A DNA stretch of 64,000 bases from Streptomonospora wellingtoniae (GTDB taxonomy: Bacteria; Actinomycetota; Actinomycetes; Streptosporangiales; Streptosporangiaceae). The stretch spans positions 62,001 to 126,000 of the forward strand of contig NZ_JAVREK010000013.1 in NCBI RefSeq assembly GCF_031845375.1, given 5' to 3'. Positions 26,183-34,491 of the stretch are shown piece after piece. Position 1 is the first letter of the stretch; every line of letters begins with the position of its first letter. The position numbers were made by a program, and so were the translations under genes. A model generated the notes under the pieces. That model was given only the letters and a program-made list of their open reading frames with translations, was not told the origin of the DNA and searched no databases.

Positions 26183-27202
26183 CTAGTACTGCTCCGTCTC
26201 GACGAACGACTCGTCGTCGTCCTCGGAGCCGTAGGAGTCGGCCGCGCTGCTCGGGTCGAACCCGGGCGGGGAGTCCTTCAGCGACAGCCCCATGTCGATG
26301 AGCTTCTGCTTGACCTCTTCGATGGACTTCGCGCCGAAGTTCCTTATATCGAGAAGGTCCTGCTCGGAGCGGGCGACGAGCTCTCCCACAGTGTGGATGC
26401 CCTCGCGCTTGAGGCAGTTGTAGGACCGCACCGTCAGGTTCAGGTCCTCGATGGGCAGGGCCAGATCGGCGGCCAGGGCCGCGTCCGTGGGCGAGGGGCC
26501 CATGTCGATGCCCTCGGCGTCGACGTTGAGCTCGCGCGCCAGGCCGAACAGCTCGACCAGGGTCTTGCCCGCGCTGGCGACCGCGTCGCGGGGCCGGATG
26601 CTGGGCTTGGTCTCGATGTCCACGATCAGCCGGTCGAAGTCCGTGCGCTGCTCCACACGGGTGGCCTCGACCTTGTAGGTGACGCGCAGCACCGGCGAGT
26701 AGATCGAGTCGATCGGGATGCGCCCGATCTCCTGGCCGGGCTGCTTGTTCTGCGTCGCCGAGACGTAGCCGCGGCCGCGCTCGACCGTCAGCTCCATCTC
26801 CAGCTTGCCCTTGCCGTTGAGGGTCGCGATGTGCAGGTCGGGGTTGTGCACCTCGACGCCCGCCGGCGGAGCGATGTCCGCGGCGGTGACCACACCGGGG
26901 CCCTGCTTGCGCAGGTACATCAGCACGGGCTCGTCGTGCTCGGAGCTGATGACGAGGCCCTTGAGGTTGAGGATGAGCTCGGTGACATCCTCCTTCACGC
27001 CGGGCACGGTGGTGAACTCGTGCTCGACTCCCTCGATGCGGATGCTGGTGACCGCTGCCCCCGGGATGGAAGACAGCAGGGTGCGGCGCAGCGAGTTGCC
27101 GATCGTGTAACCGAAGCCCGGCTCCAGCGGTTCGATGACGAACTTGGACCGGAACTCGCCGAGGGACTCCTCGGAAAGCGTCGGACGCTGAGCGATCAAC
27201 AT
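26183..27202 (-). CDS. rpoA: DNA-directed RNA polymerase alpha subunit
   Basis: 339 residues, normal length. The N-terminal dimerisation and assembly domain starts MLIAQRPTLSEESLGEFRSKFVIEPLEPGFGYTIGNSLRRTLLSS. The C-terminal domain that contacts UP elements and activators has LNLTVRSYNCLKREGIHTVGEL and NFGAKSIEEVKQKL. An acidic tail follows (SEDDDESFVETEQY). It lies in the alpha operon after rpsK, with a 130-nt gap. Confidence 0.98.
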   Translation of the reverse strand: MLIAQRPTLSEESLGEFRSKFVIEPLEPGFGYTIGNSLRRTLLSSIPGAAVTSIRIEGVEHEFTTVPGVKEDVTELILNLKGLVISSEHDEPVLMYLRKQGPGVVTAADIAPPAGVEVHNPDLHIATLNGKGKLEMELTVERGRGYVSATQNKQPGQEIGRIPIDSIYSPVLRVTYKVEATRVEQRTDFDRLIVDIETKPSIRPRDAVASAGKTLVELFGLARELNVDAEGIDMGPSPTDAALAADLALPIEDLNLTVRSYNCLKREGIHTVGELVARSEQDLLDIRNFGAKSIEEVKQKLIDMGLSLKDSPPGFDPSSAADSYGSEDDDESFVETEQY

Positions 27203-27252
27203 GGTGGATGATTCCTTTCCCCGGGCCGCCCGCTATTTGACGGCCACTGGAC

Positions 27253-27272
27253 GGCCCCGCGGTCGCGGGGCC
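27253..27272 (-). other. Short GC hairpin in the rpsK-rpoA gap
   Basis: GGCCCCGC (27253-27260) and GCGGGGCC (27265-27272) with a 4-nt loop; no T-run. It is one of three strong hairpins found at successive junctions of the alpha operon. Confidence 0.5.
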
Positions 27273-27332
27273 CGATCTGCCCTGCCCGTGTACGCCCTCA
27301 GGGCGCGGTGGCAGCGCGGCGCTCCGCCGGTG

Positions 27333-27737
27333 TCAGACCCGGCGGCGCTTCGGCGGACGGCAGCCGTTGTGCGGCACCGGCGTGACGTCCTGGATGGAGC
27401 CGACCTCCAGGCCGGTCGCCGTGAGGGAGCGGATCGCGGTCTCGCGGCCGGAGCCGGGGCCCTTCACGAAGACGTCGACCTTGCGCACCCCGTGCTCCTG
27501 CGCGCGGCGGGCCGCGGCCTCGGCGGCCATCTGCGCGGCGAACGGGGTGGACTTGCGCGAGCCCTTGAACCCGACCTGGCCGGAGCTGGCCCAGGAGATC
27601 ACCGCGCCGTTGGGGTCGGTGATGCTCACGATCGTGTTGTTGAAGGTGCTCTTGATGTGCGCGTGGCCATGGGAAATATTCTTCTTTTCCTTGCGGCGCA
27701 CCTTGCGTGCAGTGCTCTGACGGCCCTTAGGCGGCAT
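27333..27737 (-). CDS. rpsK: 30S ribosomal protein S11
   Basis: 134 residues with a basic N-terminus (MPPKGRQSTARKVRRKEKKNI). Core signatures are HGHAHIKSTFNNTIVSITD, FKGSRKSTPFAAQ and VDVFVKGPGSGRETAIRSL, ending DVTPVPHNGCRPPKRRRV. It forms part of the 30S platform. It lies between rpsM and rpoA as usual. Confidence 0.98.
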   Translation of the reverse strand: MPPKGRQSTARKVRRKEKKNISHGHAHIKSTFNNTIVSITDPNGAVISWASSGQVGFKGSRKSTPFAAQMAAEAAARRAQEHGVRKVDVFVKGPGSGRETAIRSLTATGLEVGSIQDVTPVPHNGCRPPKRRRV

Positions 27738-27776
27738 ACCTGAAAACTCCCAAGATCATCGGTCCGTTCGCGGTGT

Positions 27777-27801
27777 CCGGCCGCATCGGCGCGGCGGCCG
27801 G
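27777..27801 (-). other. GC hairpin in the rpsM-rpsK gap
   Basis: CCGGCCGC (27777-27784) and GCGGCCGG (27794-27801), 9-nt loop. No U-tract. Same kind of junction structure as in the rpsK-rpoA and rpoA-rplQ gaps. Confidence 0.5.
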
Positions 27802-27819
27802 TCGGTGAGGACGGACTAC

Positions 27820-28200
27820 TTACTTCTTTCCGACCTTCTTCTTGCCGGCCACGGTCTTCTTCTTGCCCTTGCGGGTGCGCGCGTTGGTCTGCGTGCGCTG
27901 TCCGTGCACCGGCAGGCCGCGGCGGTGGCGCATGCCCTGGTAGCTGCCGATCTCCATCTTGCGGCGGATGTCGCCCTGGACCTCGCGCCGCAGGTCGCCC
28001 TCGACCTGGTAGTTGGCGTCGATCCAGTCGCGCAGCTTCACGAGGTCGTCCTCGCTCAGCGCGTGGACCCGGGTCTCGGAGCTGACGCCCGTGTTCTGGA
28101 GGGTCTCGACCGCGCGGGTGCGCCCGATCCCGTAGACGTAGGTGAGGGCGATCTCCACCCGCTTCTCGCGGGGGAGGTCGACGCCGGCGATGCGTGCCAT
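27820..28200 (-). CDS. rpsM: 30S ribosomal protein S13
   Basis: 126 residues: MARIAGVDLPREKRVEIALTY, then GIGRTRAVETLQNTGV, GLPVHGQRTQTNARTRKG and a lysine-rich tail (KKKTVAGKKKVGKK). It contacts the 50S subunit and the P-site tRNA. A 212-nt gap separates it from rpmJ; that gap holds a small CCCCGG/CCGGGG hairpin near 28271-28289 but no clear promoter. Confidence 0.98.
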   Translation of the reverse strand: MARIAGVDLPREKRVEIALTYVYGIGRTRAVETLQNTGVSSETRVHALSEDDLVKLRDWIDANYQVEGDLRREVQGDIRRKMEIGSYQGMRHRRGLPVHGQRTQTNARTRKGKKKTVAGKKKVGKK

Positions 28201-28412
28201 ATGGGCGAACTCCTCGATTCTCTATACGGAGGTTGTACCCGTCCCACCCTCTCGTCGCCCATCGACGAGGCCCCGGCCTCCGACCGGGGGTTGTCCCTTC
28301 CTCGCGGAGGGATCGGGACAGGACCGTCTGTGCGCCTCCGCAGCTGGCCGCGGGGGCAGTCTCGTATCGTCAGTGCACTGCGCTCAAGAACGCGCCGGGC
28401 AGCTGCGGGGAA

Positions 28413-28526
28413 CTAGCCCTGGCGCTGCTTGTGGCGCGGGTCCGAGCAGATGACCATGATCGTGCCGTGGCGGCGGATCACCCGGCACTTGGCGCAGATC
28501 TTCTTGACGCTCGGCTTGACCTTCAT
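28413..28526 (-). CDS. rpmJ: 50S ribosomal protein L36, zinc-binding form
   Basis: 37 residues, found by reading the gap between infA and rpsM: MKVKPSVKKICAKC, then RVIRRHGTIMVICSD and PRHKQRQG. The zinc ligands Cys11, Cys14, Cys27 and His32 are all present, so this is the C+ form. Position infA-rpmJ-rpsM is the conserved one. Confidence 0.97.
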   Translation of the reverse strand: MKVKPSVKKICAKCRVIRRHGTIMVICSDPRHKQRQG

Positions 28527-28593
28527 GGTGGCTCCGAACTCATGGAACTCGTGCGTCACCGCTACCGCCGGAGGCCCCGGCGACGGTGGCGAA

Positions 28594-28815
28594 CTACTTG
28601 TATCGGTAAACGATGCGCCCGCGCGTCAGGTCGTACGGGCTCAGCTCTACGACGACTCGGTCGTCGGGAAGGATGCGGATGTAGTGCATGCGCATCTTGC
28701 CGCTGATGTGGGCAAGGACCTTGTGCCCGTTGTCGAGCTCCACTCGGAACATTGCGTTGGGTAGGGACTCGATAACGGAGCCCTCGATTTCGATGGCGCC
28801 GTCTTTTTTAGCCAT
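28594..28815 (-). CDS. infA: Translation initiation factor IF-1
   Basis: 73 residues, MAKKDGAIEIEGSVIESLPNA to TRGRIVYRYK: a single OB-fold that binds the ribosomal A site during initiation. GGAGG ends only 2 nt before the ATG, an unusually short spacing. The conserved length nevertheless supports this start over an in-frame ATG six codons upstream. It is the first gene of the alpha operon here; the 283 bp upstream should hold its promoter. Confidence 0.96.
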   Translation of the reverse strand: MAKKDGAIEIEGSVIESLPNAMFRVELDNGHKVLAHISGKMRMHYIRILPDDRVVVELSPYDLTRGRIVYRYK

Positions 28816-29098
28816 ATCCTCCACCGGGACCATCCCCGTCGGAAAACGGGGAACATACGGAATGACCCGAGCATTGCGCCCGGGCACTGCTGAAGCGATA
28901 GCGAACACTGAGAGATCAGGTCGACTGCGTCAGCTACCCGCGTGCGCCGAGCGGACGCGGGCGATGGCGGGCAGCCCGACCCAACAGCCCGAGTGTGGGC
29001 ATAGCCATTCTACCCTCTTGCGCGGGTGCTGCCGACCGGCCGCGAGGACGTGCCCCACGAGCGCACCGGACCACGTGCACGGCCGCGGATGCGTGCGG

Positions 29099-29560
29099 CT
29101 AGCCGCTCTGCGGCCCGCCGCGGTTCACGGCCGCCAGCGCCAGGGTGATGAACGCCATTACGATACCCCATGGAACCAGCACCCACACGAACCACGGATA
29201 CCCCTCGGATGTTCCGGTGAGGAACAGGATCAGCCAGATGGTGAAGCACAGCACGTTCACCCCGGCCCACAGCGCCCACGGGATCGCCAGCGCGGGATCG
29301 CGCAGCAGCCCGCCTTCGGCGCCGACGACCGGCGCCGGCGATGGCTGGTCGTCGGGCGGCTGACCGATCAGCTCGCCCTCGGGCAGATCGGTTGTGAGCG
29401 CTTCCAACTCGGCGCGGGTACGCGCGTTGTAGGCCCTCTCCAGGCGGACGTTGAACTCCTCGCCATCGAGCCGACCCTCGGCGAAGTGCCGCTGGAGCAG
29501 CTTGGCCACCAGGTCGCGGTCGCTGTCGGATGCCCGCATCTCGGGTGAGGACTCCGGCAT
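29099..29560 (-). CDS. DUF1707 and two-helix membrane protein
   Basis: 153 residues from an ATG with GGAGGAG upstream. An N-terminal DUF1707 module (MRASDSDRDLVAKLLQRHFAEGRLDGEEFNVRLERAYNART, given here in outline) is followed by a Pro-rich linker. Two membrane helices come next (WALWAGVNVLCFTIWLIL and VWVLVPWGIVMAFITLALA). DUF1707 proteins are widespread in actinobacteria; the domain may bind ligands or partners, but function is not established. It lies between map and infA, in the same direction as both. Confidence 0.85.
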   Translation of the reverse strand: MPESSPEMRASDSDRDLVAKLLQRHFAEGRLDGEEFNVRLERAYNARTRAELEALTTDLPEGELIGQPPDDQPSPAPVVGAEGGLLRDPALAIPWALWAGVNVLCFTIWLILFLTGTSEGYPWFVWVLVPWGIVMAFITLALAAVNRGGPQSG

Positions 29561-29692
29561 CGCCCATCTCCTCCAGCATCCGCACGAGAACGGCAGGCCC
29601 GCCCGCACCGCCCATCGTAGGCGACGGACCCGGCCCCGGTACCGCTTCGCGCGTTCCGACCGCTCCGGGCGGATCTCTCTGAGGCCGGAAGC

Positions 29693-30517
29693 CTAGAAGC
29701 CCGGGTCGCAGAACCCGAGCGCGGTGATGCGGTCGCGGTTCTCCTCGCGCGCCGTCAGCACCAGCGGCCCGTCGGCGGTGATGGCCACCGAGTGCTCGAA
29801 GTGGGTCGACCGCTCGCCGTCGCGGGTGACGACGGTCCAGCCGTCGTCCAGCTCGACCACGTGGCGGGTTCCGGCGTTGGCCATCGGCTCGATCGCCAGG
29901 CACATGCCCTCGACCAGGTCCTGGCCCTTGCCGCGCCGCCCGTAGTTGAGCACGTGCGGGTCCATGTGCATCTCGGTGCCGATGCCGTGCCCGCCGTACT
30001 CCTGCACGTTGCCGAAGCGCCCCTGCGAGCGCATGTAGCCGTCGATGGCCGCGCCGATGTCGCCCAGCCGGTTACCGGGCCGCAGCTCGGCGATACCCCG
30101 CCACATGGCCTCCTCGCAGACGTCCATCAGCCTCGCGTCCTGCGGGCGGGCCTGGCCGACCGCGAGGGTGATCGCGGAGTCGCCGTGCCAGCCGTCCAGG
30201 ATCGCGCCGCAGTCGATGGAGACGAGGTCGCCCTCGCGCAGCGTCTTTCCGGCGCGCGGGATGCCGTGGACGACCTCCTCGTTCACCGAGGCGCAGATGG
30301 ACCCGGTGAACCCGTAGTAGCCCTTGAACGAAGGCACGGCGCCGGCGTCGCGGATGCAGCGTTCGGCCACGGCGTCGAGATCCAGAGTGCTCATGCCGGG
30401 CTCGACGGCGGCACGCAGCGTGTCGAGCGTGCGCGCCACCACCGTCCCCGCCTCGCGCATCTTCGCGATCTCGGCGGCCGTCTTCAGCTGGACCGCCGGC
30501 TCCGCCTTACGGAACAT
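29693..30517 (-). CDS. map: Methionine aminopeptidase, type I
   Basis: 274 residues from the ATG that overlaps the adk stop (ATGA). The metal-binding residues are visible in DCGAILDGWHGDSAIT (two aspartates), GHGIGTEMHMDPHV (histidine), AIEPMAN (glutamate) and FEHSVAI (glutamate). It removes the initiator methionine from new proteins at the ribosome. The secY-adk-map arrangement is the standard one. The protein carries no N-terminal zinc-finger extension. Confidence 0.97.
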   Translation of the reverse strand: MFRKAEPAVQLKTAAEIAKMREAGTVVARTLDTLRAAVEPGMSTLDLDAVAERCIRDAGAVPSFKGYYGFTGSICASVNEEVVHGIPRAGKTLREGDLVSIDCGAILDGWHGDSAITLAVGQARPQDARLMDVCEEAMWRGIAELRPGNRLGDIGAAIDGYMRSQGRFGNVQEYGGHGIGTEMHMDPHVLNYGRRGKGQDLVEGMCLAIEPMANAGTRHVVELDDGWTVVTRDGERSTHFEHSVAITADGPLVLTAREENRDRITALGFCDPGF

Positions 30518-31167
30518 CAGGCTTCGCTCCGCAGCGCGGCCTTGGCCCGCTCGGTCACCGCGTCCACGCCTCCGGTGGCGTCGATCGCCACCAGGGTGCC
30601 CTCGTCGTGGTAGAAGGACACCAGCGGCTCGGTCTGCTCGCGGTAGACCTCCATGCGGTGGCGGACGACCTCTTCGCGGTCGTCGTCGCGCTGGAACAGC
30701 TCTCCGCCGCAGTCGTCGCACACGCTCTCGGCCGCGGGCGGCTCGAACTCGACGTGGTGGACGCGGTTGCAGTTGCGGCACTGCCGCCGACCGGAGAGCC
30801 GCTTGACGATCTCCTCCTCGTCGACCTTGAGCTCCAGCACGGCATCCAGCCGCACGCCCAGGTCGTCGAGGATCTTGTTCAGCTCCTCCGCCTGCGCGAC
30901 GTTGCGGGGGAAGCCGTCGAGCAGGAAGCCCGCCCGGGCGTCCTCCCCCCTGAGCCGGTCGCGGACCATCGCGTTGGTGACCTCGTCGGGGACGAGGTCA
31001 CCGCGGTCCATATAGGCCTTCGCCTGCTTCCCGAGCTCGGTGCCACCGCTGACGTTGGCACGGAAGATGTCGCCAGTGGACACCTTCGGAATCGACAATT
31101 CGGACGCCAAGATCTGGGCCTGGGTGCCTTTTCCGGCTCCCGGGGGTCCCACCAATACGGCACGCAC
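30517..31167 (-). CDS. adk: Adenylate kinase with zinc-binding lid
   Basis: 216 residues from a GTG. The P-loop is GPPGAGKGTQA and the NMP-binding arch includes STGDIFR. The long lid carries Cys130, Cys133, Cys150 and Cys153 (CRNC, then CDDC), the structural zinc site of Gram-positive enzymes. It balances AMP, ADP and ATP. The start overlaps the secY stop by one base (TAGTG). The stop overlaps the map start. Confidence 0.97.
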   Translation of the reverse strand: MRAVLVGPPGAGKGTQAQILASELSIPKVSTGDIFRANVSGGTELGKQAKAYMDRGDLVPDEVTNAMVRDRLRGEDARAGFLLDGFPRNVAQAEELNKILDDLGVRLDAVLELKVDEEEIVKRLSGRRQCRNCNRVHHVEFEPPAAESVCDDCGGELFQRDDDREEVVRHRMEVYREQTEPLVSFYHDEGTLVAIDATGGVDAVTERAKAALRSEA

Positions 31168-32480
31168 TATCGCAAGAAACCTTCGTAGTTCCGCTGCTGG
31201 AGGTGACTCTCGATCTGCTTCACCGTGTCCAGCCCGACACCGACCATGATCAGGATGCTCGTACCGCCGAACGGGAAGTTCTGTGTCGCGCCGGAGGCTC
31301 CCAGCGCGATCATCGGCAGCAGAGCGATCAGCCCGAGGTACAGCGAACCGGGCGTCGTCAGCCGGGTGAGGACATAGTCCAGGTACTCGGCGGTCGGACG
31401 TCCGGGCCGGATACCCGGGATGAACCCACCGTACTTCTTCATGTTGTCGGCGACTTCAGCGGGGTTGAAGGTGATGGCCACGTAGAAGAACGCGAACCCG
31501 ATGATCATCACGAAGAACGTGGCCATGTACACCGGGTGCGTGCCCGAGATGAAGTACTGGTTGATGACGTCGGCGACCGGGTTGTCGGCGTCCTGGCCCA
31601 TCAGGCCCACGGCCAGCTGCGGCAGGTACAGCAGCGACGACGCGAAGATCACCGGGATGATGCCGGCCTGGTTGACCTTCAGCGGAATGTAGGTGGAGCT
31701 GCCGCCGTACATCCGGCGGCCCACCATGCGCTTGGCGTACTGGACGGGGATCCGCCGCTGCGCCTGCTCGATGAAGACCACGCCGGCGATGAGCACCAGG
31801 CCCGCCACGCAGATGACGGCGAAGATCCAGGTCTCCTGCTCCTGGAACATCGTGGTCATCGCCGATGGGAAGCCCGCCACCACCGTGGTGAAGATCAGCA
31901 GCGACATGCCGTTGCCGACCCCGCGCTCGGTGATCAGCTCGCCGAACCACATGATCACGCCGGTGCCCGCGGTCATGGTGATGACGATGGTCACCAGGGT
32001 CAGCGGGTCCTGGTTGGGCATGTAGGTGCTTACCGGGATCTGGCCCTGGAACAACTGCCCCGTGCGCGCCATGGCGACGATGCTGGAGGACTGCAGGACC
32101 GCCAGCAGCAGGGTCAGATAGCGCGTGTACTGGGTGATCTTGCCTTGGCCGGCCTGGCCCTCCTTCTTGAGGGCCTCCAGGCGCGGAACCACGACCGTGA
32201 GCAGGTTGATGATGATGCTCGCGGTGATGTAGGGCATGATCCCCAGCGCGAAGACCGCCAGCTGGAACAGTGCGCCTCCGCTGAAGAGGTTCAGCAGCGT
32301 GAAGACTCCGGTGGAGTCCTGCGCTTGAACCGACTCCAACTGCTCGCGGATGGCGGCCGAGTTGATGCCGGGCGCCGGGATCACCGCCCCCAACCGGAAG
32401 ACGGTCAGGATGAACAGCGTGAAAAGCAGCTTGTTGCGGAGGTCAGGCGTGCGGAACGCACGGATGAACGCACCTAGCAC
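31167..32480 (-). CDS. secY: Preprotein translocase subunit SecY
   Basis: 437 residues from a GTG with AGGAGGAG close upstream; the frame is open for 60 more codons but those have no SecY character. Ten membrane helices are expected. Signatures include FRLGAVIPAPGIN near the start, GIMPYITASIIINLL, and GFIPGIRPGRPT late. It forms the protein-conducting channel with SecE, which is encoded at 63412. It follows rplO across a 318-nt gap with a strong hairpin, so a separate promoter for secY-adk-map is plausible. Confidence 0.97.
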   Translation of the reverse strand: MLGAFIRAFRTPDLRNKLLFTLFILTVFRLGAVIPAPGINSAAIREQLESVQAQDSTGVFTLLNLFSGGALFQLAVFALGIMPYITASIIINLLTVVVPRLEALKKEGQAGQGKITQYTRYLTLLLAVLQSSSIVAMARTGQLFQGQIPVSTYMPNQDPLTLVTIVITMTAGTGVIMWFGELITERGVGNGMSLLIFTTVVAGFPSAMTTMFQEQETWIFAVICVAGLVLIAGVVFIEQAQRRIPVQYAKRMVGRRMYGGSSTYIPLKVNQAGIIPVIFASSLLYLPQLAVGLMGQDADNPVADVINQYFISGTHPVYMATFFVMIIGFAFFYVAITFNPAEVADNMKKYGGFIPGIRPGRPTAEYLDYVLTRLTTPGSLYLGLIALLPMIALGASGATQNFPFGGTSILIMVGVGLDTVKQIESHLQQRNYEGFLR

Positions 32481-32728
32481 GTCTCCTCCTGCGAGGTTTC
32501 GGCGGCGGAACCGGTTCCAGACATCGCGGCCGATCCAGAATCGTCGTAGCACGTCGGTCCCGGGAGAGGCCCCGGAACCCTGAGGTCTTGGGTCAAGCAG
32601 TATCGCACTGTAACAGCCAATCGCGGGGGGATAAGGATCGTCCAGGTCACAGGGCGTCACACCCTGTGGCGAGGCGATAGCACGCGGGCAGTGCCCTCGA
32701 AACTACCTCAACCCGCCGCTGAACGCGC

Positions 32729-32777
32729 AGAGGCGCCCGCCGGTTCCCACGCCGTGGGAGGTCCGGCAGGCGCCTCT
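32729..32777 (-). terminator. Long hairpin between rplO and secY
   Basis: AGAGGCGCCCGCCGG (32729-32743) pairs with 32763-32777 at 14 of 15 positions; inside it CCCAC and GTGGG pair as well. There is no U-tract on the minus strand. It starts 21 nt after the rplO stop, so it could terminate part of spc transcription. The rest of the 318-nt gap (32481-32728) has no gene; TA-rich hexamers are present but no convincing promoter. Confidence 0.55.
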
Positions 32778-32798
32778 GACGCGACGCGTAGGTCATTC

Positions 32799-33263
32799 CT
32801 ACCGCTCGGTGACGCTGCCACCGGCCGCGGTGATCTTCTCCCGGGCCGACGACGAGCACGCGTCCACGGACACCTGGACGGCGACCGAGATCTCGCCCTC
32901 GCCCAGCACCTTGACGGGCTGGTTCTTGCGAACCGCTCCCTTGGCGACCAGGCTCTCGACGGTGACCTCCCCGCCCTCGGGGTACAGCTCGCCCAGGCGG
33001 TCCAGGTTGACCACCTGGTAGGTGGTCTTGAACCGGGCGTTGCTGAAGCCCTTGAGCTTGGGCACGCGCCGGATCAGGGGCATCTGGCCGCCCTCGAACC
33101 CGGCCGGCACCGTGGAGCGGGCCTTCGTGCCCTTGGTGCCGCGGCCCGCGGTCTTGCCCTTGGACGCCTCGCCGCGACCCTTGCGGATCTTGGCCTTGTT
33201 GGAACCCGGAGCCGGCTTCAGGTGGTGCAGCTTCAGCGGCTCGTCGGGCGTGTAGTCGCTCAT
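32799..33263 (-). CDS. rplO: 50S ribosomal protein L15
   Basis: 154 residues. LKLHHLKPAPGSNKAKIRKGRG, KGKTAGRGTKGTKAR and GGQMPLIRRVPKLKGF are the L15 pattern. It is a late-assembly 50S protein. Its ATG overlaps the rpmD stop (ATGA). It is the last ribosomal gene before secY. Confidence 0.97.
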   Translation of the reverse strand: MSDYTPDEPLKLHHLKPAPGSNKAKIRKGRGEASKGKTAGRGTKGTKARSTVPAGFEGGQMPLIRRVPKLKGFSNARFKTTYQVVNLDRLGELYPEGGEVTVESLVAKGAVRKNQPVKVLGEGEISVAVQVSVDACSSSAREKITAAGGSVTER

Positions 33264-33448
33264 GCGTCGACCTCCTCGACGTTCACGAGGTGCGCGACGA
33301 CGTTGATCTGCCCGCGGACGGAGGGGTTGTCCTCACGCACCACCGACGAGCCGATCTTGCGCAGTCCGAGCGACCGCAGCGTGTCGCGCTGGTTCTGCTT
33401 GCCGCCGATCTTGGAGCGGACCTGGGTGATCTTCAGCTTGTTCGCCAT
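33260..33448 (-). CDS. rpmD: 50S ribosomal protein L30
   Basis: 62 residues, MANKLKITQVRSKIGGKQNQ to INVVAHLVNVEEVDA, full length. The ATG is separated from the rpsE stop by 2 nt, and its own stop overlaps the rplO start. Conserved order rpsE-rpmD-rplO. Confidence 0.97.
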   Translation of the reverse strand: MANKLKITQVRSKIGGKQNQRDTLRSLGLRKIGSSVVREDNPSVRGQINVVAHLVNVEEVDA

Positions 33449-33450
33449 GG

Positions 33451-34053
33451 TCAGGCACCCGCCTTCGCCTCTGCACGGGCGCGCAGCATGGCGGCCGGAG
33501 CCACGTCCTCCAGCGGAAGACCGCGGCGAGCGGCGATCTCCTCGGGCTGGTTGAGGTCCTTCAGCGCGGCGACGGTGGCGTGCACGATGTTCAGCGGATT
33601 CGACGAGCCCAGCGACTTGCTCAGCACGTCGTGGATCCCCGCGCACTCCAGCACCGCGCGGACCGGGCCGCCGGCGATGACACCGGTACCGGGCGCGGCC
33701 GGGCGCAGGAGCACGACGCCTGCGGCGTCCTCGCCCTGGACCCGGTGCGTGATCGTGCCCTGGACGCGCGGGACGCGGAAGAAGTTCTTCTTCGCCGTCT
33801 CGACGCCCTTGGCGATGGCCGCGGGGACCTCTTTGGCCTTCCCGTAGCCGACGCCGACCATGCCGTTGCCGTCGCCGACGACGACCAGGGCGGTGAAGCT
33901 GAAGCGCCGACCGCCCTTGACCACCTTGGCGACCCGGTTGATGGTCACGACTTTCTCGATGTAGGAGACACCCTTGTCTGCGGCGCCGCCGCGGCGATCG
34001 TCACGGCGGTCACGCCGCTCGCCACCGGCGCCGCGCCGCGGAGCTGCAGCCAT
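33451..34053 (-). CDS. rpsE: 30S ribosomal protein S5
   Basis: 200 residues. A basic, disordered N-terminus (GGERRDRRDDRRGG) precedes the double-stranded RNA-binding part (YIEKVVTINRVAKVVKGGRR, FSFTALVVVGDGNG). The second lobe has GTGVIAGGPVRAVLE and NPLNIVHAT. It is important for decoding accuracy. The ATG at 34053 has AGAGGA upstream. Confidence 0.97.
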   Translation of the reverse strand: MAAAPRRGAGGERRDRRDDRRGGAADKGVSYIEKVVTINRVAKVVKGGRRFSFTALVVVGDGNGMVGVGYGKAKEVPAAIAKGVETAKKNFFRVPRVQGTITHRVQGEDAAGVVLLRPAAPGTGVIAGGPVRAVLECAGIHDVLSKSLGSSNPLNIVHATVAALKDLNQPEEIAARRGLPLEDVAPAAMLRARAEAKAGA

Positions 34054-34099
34054 CAGTGGTTCCTCTTCTCGTTGGTGATGATGCTTGCGACCGGGTTCA

Positions 34100-34489
34100 T
34101 CAGAACTCCAGTCCGCCCGAGCGCGCGCCGTCCGCGAGCTCGGCCACGCGGCCGTGGTACCGGTAGCCGCCGCGGTCGAACACGACCGACGAGATGTCGG
34201 CCGCCTTCGCGCGCTGCGCAAGCAGCTCGCCGACCTTGCGCGACTTCTCGGACTTGGTGCCTTCGCCGCCGCGGATGTCGCTGTCGAGCGTCGAGGCCGC
34301 CACCAGCGTGTGATGCCGAGTGTCGTCCACGATCTGGGCGACGATGTGCTTGGAGGAGCGGAACACCACCAGACGCGGACGCGCCGAGGTGCCCGAGATC
34401 TTCTTGCGGACCCGAAGGTGGCGCCGCGCACGGGAACTCGCGCGCTTGGCCATCCCCTTGTTGCGGGTCAGCGTCGTGGACTTGCCCAT
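34100..34489 (-). CDS. rplR: 50S ribosomal protein L18
   Basis: 129 residues, with KRASSRARRHLRVRKKISGT, RPRLVVFRSSKHIVAQIVDD and FDRGGYRYHGRVAELADGAR, the 5S rRNA-binding L18 pattern. It begins 2 nt after the rplF stop and is separated from rpsE by 46 nt. Confidence 0.97.
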   Translation of the reverse strand: MGKSTTLTRNKGMAKRASSRARRHLRVRKKISGTSARPRLVVFRSSKHIVAQIVDDTRHHTLVAASTLDSDIRGGEGTKSEKSRKVGELLAQRAKAADISSVVFDRGGYRYHGRVAELADGARSGGLEF

Positions 34490-34491
34490 GA

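Noticed and set aside
28201..28412. Possible small gene between rpmJ and rpsM
   Set aside because: Only frames with shadow-like composition; the gap has one weak hairpin and no start with a ribosome-binding site.
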